Source: SZUA-254 sp035292425 (lineage in GTDB: Bacteria > Bacteroidota > Ignavibacteria > UBA10030 > SZUA-254). Taken from it: a stretch of DNA of 24,217 nucleotides. Below the pieces are notes generated by a model. That model was not told where the DNA came from and did not search any database. It was given only the letters and a program-made list of their open reading frames with translations. This document shows positions 22,327-24,217 of the stretch, piece after piece. The DNA lies in assembly GCA_035292425.1 (NCBI GenBank), contig DATDQD010000199.1, positions 1-24,217 of the forward strand. Reading direction: 5' to 3'. A program made the position numbers and the translations under genes. Positions within the stretch are counted from its first letter, which is position 1. Each line of letters begins with the position of its first letter.

Positions 22327-23931
22327 TTAGAGATACTGGTATGCCTTGAGCGTGAGGAAGGGCGTGAATTCCGATTCGTGGACCAGGTTGAAGAACAGCC
22401 TCGAGGCCAGGTCGAACTGGCCGCGGCGGTAGCGCTCCGGACCCACCGTGTTGTAGATATTTTCCATTTCCTCTGAAAAATATTTACGGAAGAGCGAGGG
22501 GGTCAGCGACGCGCCGTCGGTCATCCGGACCGAGTGTCGCAGCCATTGCCACACCTGAGCCCTGGAGATCTCAGCGGTCGCGGTATCTTCCATCAGGTTG
22601 TAGAGCGGAACGGCGCCGGTCCCGGAGAGCCATGCTTCGAGATACCGGACACCGACGTCGATATTGGTCCGGAGGCCCGCTTCGGTGACCTCGGCCCCCG
22701 GGACTTGGAGGAGGTCGTCGCGTCCGACCGAGGCGTCCAATCTCATCTCCCCGAGCTGGTTGGGCGATCGAAGCACTGAATCGAAGGCGTCGCGGGCAAC
22801 CTTGACCAGGCCGGGGTGGGCCACCCATGTGCCGTCGTGGCCGGCCCGCACCTCGCGGAGCTTGTCCTGCCGGACTTTTTCCATCGCATCCATGTTCGCA
22901 ACGGGGTCATCCTTGATCGGAATGTTCGCGGCCATTCCCCCGATCGCGTGGGCGCCCCGGCGATGACATGTCTGGATCAGGAGGGTGACGTAGGCGTCCA
23001 GGAAACCCTTGTCCATTGTGACGAGACGCCGGTCGGGGAGGACGAATTTCGGGTGATGGTTGAATTTTTTGATGAAACTGAAGATGTAATCCCACCGACC
23101 GCAATTGAGTCCGACGGACCGGTCGCGCAGTTCATACAGGATCTCGTCCATCTCGAACGCCGCGAGGATGGTTTCGATCAGGACCGTCGCCCGCACCGAA
23201 CAGGGAGGAAATCCCAGGTACTCTTCGGCGAAGATGAACGCGTCGTTCCAGAGCGCCGCCTCGAACCGGTTCTCCAGCTTCGGGAGATAGAAATAGGGTC
23301 CGGACCCGTGGTCGAGGAGAGCGCGGGCGTTGTGGAACATGAAGAGCCCGAAATCGAACAGGGACGCCGCGATCGGCTCCCCATCGACGCAAAAATGCTT
23401 CTCGACGAGATGCCATCCGCGGGGCCGCACCATGAGTGTTGCGAGCGTCTGACCGAGCGTGTATTTCTGCCCCTCGGGTGATATGTAGATCAATCCGCGG
23501 CGGACGGCGTCCCGCAGATTTCTCTGCCCCTCGAGCGTGGCCATCCAGGTGGGGGCCTGGGCATCCTCGAAATCAGCCATGTAGACATTGGCGCCGGAAT
23601 TTAATCCGTTGATCACCATCTTTGCGTTTCCGGCCGGGCCCGTAATTTCCACCCTCCGGTCGATCAGGTCGGCGGGGGCTGTCCGGACCCTCCAGACACC
23701 CTCCCTGATGTTTCGCGTCGACTCGTCGAAACCGGGGAGAATCCCCATGTCGATCCGGTGCTGGACGAGTGACCGCCGCGCGAGAAGCTTGCGCCGCCGG
23801 TCTGCGAATGCCGTGTGGAGCCGGGTCAGAAATTCAATCGCATCCGGCGTGAGTATTTCCCTGTCGCTCAGGGAAAGGGGGGCGGAGAACGTCACCCTCG
23901 AAAGCGTTTCGACGTGTTGGATGTAATACAT
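22327..23931 (-). CDS. aceB: Malate synthase A
   Basis: Condenses glyoxylate with acetyl-CoA to malate, completing the glyoxylate shunt begun by the adjacent isocitrate lyase. The 534 residues are normal for the A isoform. Key residues are visible: R170 (VRPRGWHLVEKH), E253 (VLIETILAAFEM), D281 (LNCGRWDYIFSFIKK) and the catalytic base D449 (NLMEDTATAEISRAQVWQW). FEDAQAPTW and AHPGLV are further family blocks, and the C-terminus FLTLKAYQYL is typical. The ATG at 23931 lacks a Shine-Dalgarno; the leader instead holds nested inverted repeats that end about 16 bases before the start. Confidence 0.97.
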   Translation of the reverse strand: MYYIQHVETLSRVTFSAPLSLSDREILTPDAIEFLTRLHTAFADRRRKLLARRSLVQHRIDMGILPGFDESTRNIREGVWRVRTAPADLIDRRVEITGPAGNAKMVINGLNSGANVYMADFEDAQAPTWMATLEGQRNLRDAVRRGLIYISPEGQKYTLGQTLATLMVRPRGWHLVEKHFCVDGEPIAASLFDFGLFMFHNARALLDHGSGPYFYLPKLENRFEAALWNDAFIFAEEYLGFPPCSVRATVLIETILAAFEMDEILYELRDRSVGLNCGRWDYIFSFIKKFNHHPKFVLPDRRLVTMDKGFLDAYVTLLIQTCHRRGAHAIGGMAANIPIKDDPVANMDAMEKVRQDKLREVRAGHDGTWVAHPGLVKVARDAFDSVLRSPNQLGEMRLDASVGRDDLLQVPGAEVTEAGLRTNIDVGVRYLEAWLSGTGAVPLYNLMEDTATAEISRAQVWQWLRHSVRMTDGASLTPSLFRKYFSEEMENIYNTVGPERYRRGQFDLASRLFFNLVHESEFTPFLTLKAYQYL

Positions 23932-23946
23932 AGTGACCGGTCGATA

Positions 23947-23994
23947 GAGTGTAAGGCACGCCCGAGCAGGGCGCCGGGTGAGAAATCTACACTC
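23947..23994. repeat. Nested inverted repeats in the aceB leader
   Basis: Outer arms GAGTGTA (23947-23953) and TACACTC (23988-23994) are perfect 7-base complements. Inside them CGCCC (23959-23963) and GGGCG (23969-23973) form a second 5-base stem with a 5-base loop. The structure ends about 16 bases upstream of the aceB ATG and could be a regulator-binding site or an RNA fold masking the start. The rest of 23932-24103 shows no gene and no convincing promoter hexamers; a TATCTTTC sequence just upstream on the minus strand is a weak -10 candidate. Confidence 0.5.
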
Positions 23995-24052
23995 GAAAGA
24001 TAAGAGACGACGAATCCGGGGATGTGATCTTGGACAAGAACCGGCGGGATAA

Positions 24053-24067
24053 CGTCGGAATCCGACG
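24053..24067. promoter_or_regulatory. 15-base palindrome upstream of aceB, possible operator
   Basis: CGTCGGA-A-TCCGACG is a perfect 7-1-7 inverted repeat, about 120 bases upstream of the aceB start and about 40 bases past the end of the fragment at the right edge. The single-base centre suits a dimeric DNA-binding protein better than an RNA hairpin, although a 5-bp stem with a 5-base loop is possible. The regulator is unknown. Confidence 0.35.
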
Positions 24068-24103
24068 AGAAAAGAAGTAAATCGGGTAGGGGGTGGAGTC
24101 GCC

Positions 24104-24217
24104 TCAGTCCAGGGCGACGGTCACCGGCGTTTGGGTATCCTCGGTTCGCGCGTAAGCGTCCGCGTTTCGGTATTTGAAAGGCTTTCCTCTCCAGGGTGTT
24201 TTCCCCGATCGTGGGGC
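24104..24217 (-). CDS. Possible 3' end of a gene running off the right edge
   Basis: On the minus strand an open frame enters from the window edge and ends with TGA at 24104-24106, giving 37 C-terminal residues that include TPWRGKPFKYRNADAYARTE and end TPVTVALD. The composition looks protein-like and the stop is followed by a gap before aceB. Another frame over the same bases is also open, so the call is uncertain. No family can be assigned and the start lies outside the window. Confidence 0.35.
   Translation of the reverse strand, partial: APRSGKTPWRGKPFKYRNADAYARTEDTQTPVTVALD

Noticed and set aside
23932..24217. Long minus-strand frame open across the aceB leader as a gene
   Set aside because: It has no start codon in the window, runs through the inverted repeats into aceB out of frame, and its translation lacks protein-like features.

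Overview
The window is a GC-rich, densely coded bacterial chromosome segment with ordinary housekeeping and respiratory genes. I see no phage, transposon, CRISPR array, tRNA or rRNA. The gene content fits a Bacteroidota/Chlorobiota-type organism, perhaps Ignavibacteria-like. It has a bacillithiol BshC enzyme and an uncharacterised outer-membrane protein of a kind I associate with that group. It also has a stand-alone PASTA protein next to rpe, many secreted proteins, and starts that mostly lack Shine-Dalgarno sequences. This placement is an inference; a 16S rRNA gene or marker-protein tree would settle it.

Layout. (1) 26-4507: gpmI (glycolysis) converges on an outer-membrane protein gene that lies directly downstream of bshC. 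(2) 4681-9596: an operon behind a near-consensus promoter encodes a quinol:cytochrome c oxidoreductase. It consists of a Rieske protein, a b6-type cytochrome b, a subunit-IV-like second half of cytochrome b, and a membrane-anchored octaheme cytochrome c. (3) 9627-10874: a membrane metallophosphoesterase on the opposite strand. (4) 11077-12505: PASTA protein and rpe. (5) 12604-16011: four tightly packed genes, an enoyl-CoA hydratase-family protein, apt, tryptophanase and a zinc-ribbon membrane protein. (6) 16084-17281: a small putative alpha/beta-barrel protein, a hemerythrin-domain protein and a single-domain response regulator. (7) 17314-20817, minus strand: peroxiredoxin, a beta-propeller protein and an M28 lipoprotein peptidase, all exported. 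(8) 20980-23931, minus strand: aceB-aceA, the complete glyoxylate shunt, behind a leader with nested inverted repeats. A gene fragment on the minus strand runs off the right edge.

Taken together, the window suggests a respiring heterotroph. It can grow on acetate or fatty acids (glyoxylate shunt, possible acyl-CoA hydratase), degrade peptides outside the cytoplasm and cleave tryptophan to indole. It probably uses bacillithiol and a periplasmic peroxiredoxin against oxidative stress. The most unusual part is the Rieske/cytochrome b operon. Its cytochrome b has b6-type haem-ligand spacing but lacks the cysteine that binds the extra haem of b6f. Its quinol-site PEWY motif reads APWY. Its electron acceptor is one chain with three N-terminal haem motifs followed by five tandem class-I cytochrome c modules. 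I see no clearly new defence or mobile system; this complex and the bshC-linked outer-membrane protein are the best candidates for something under-described.
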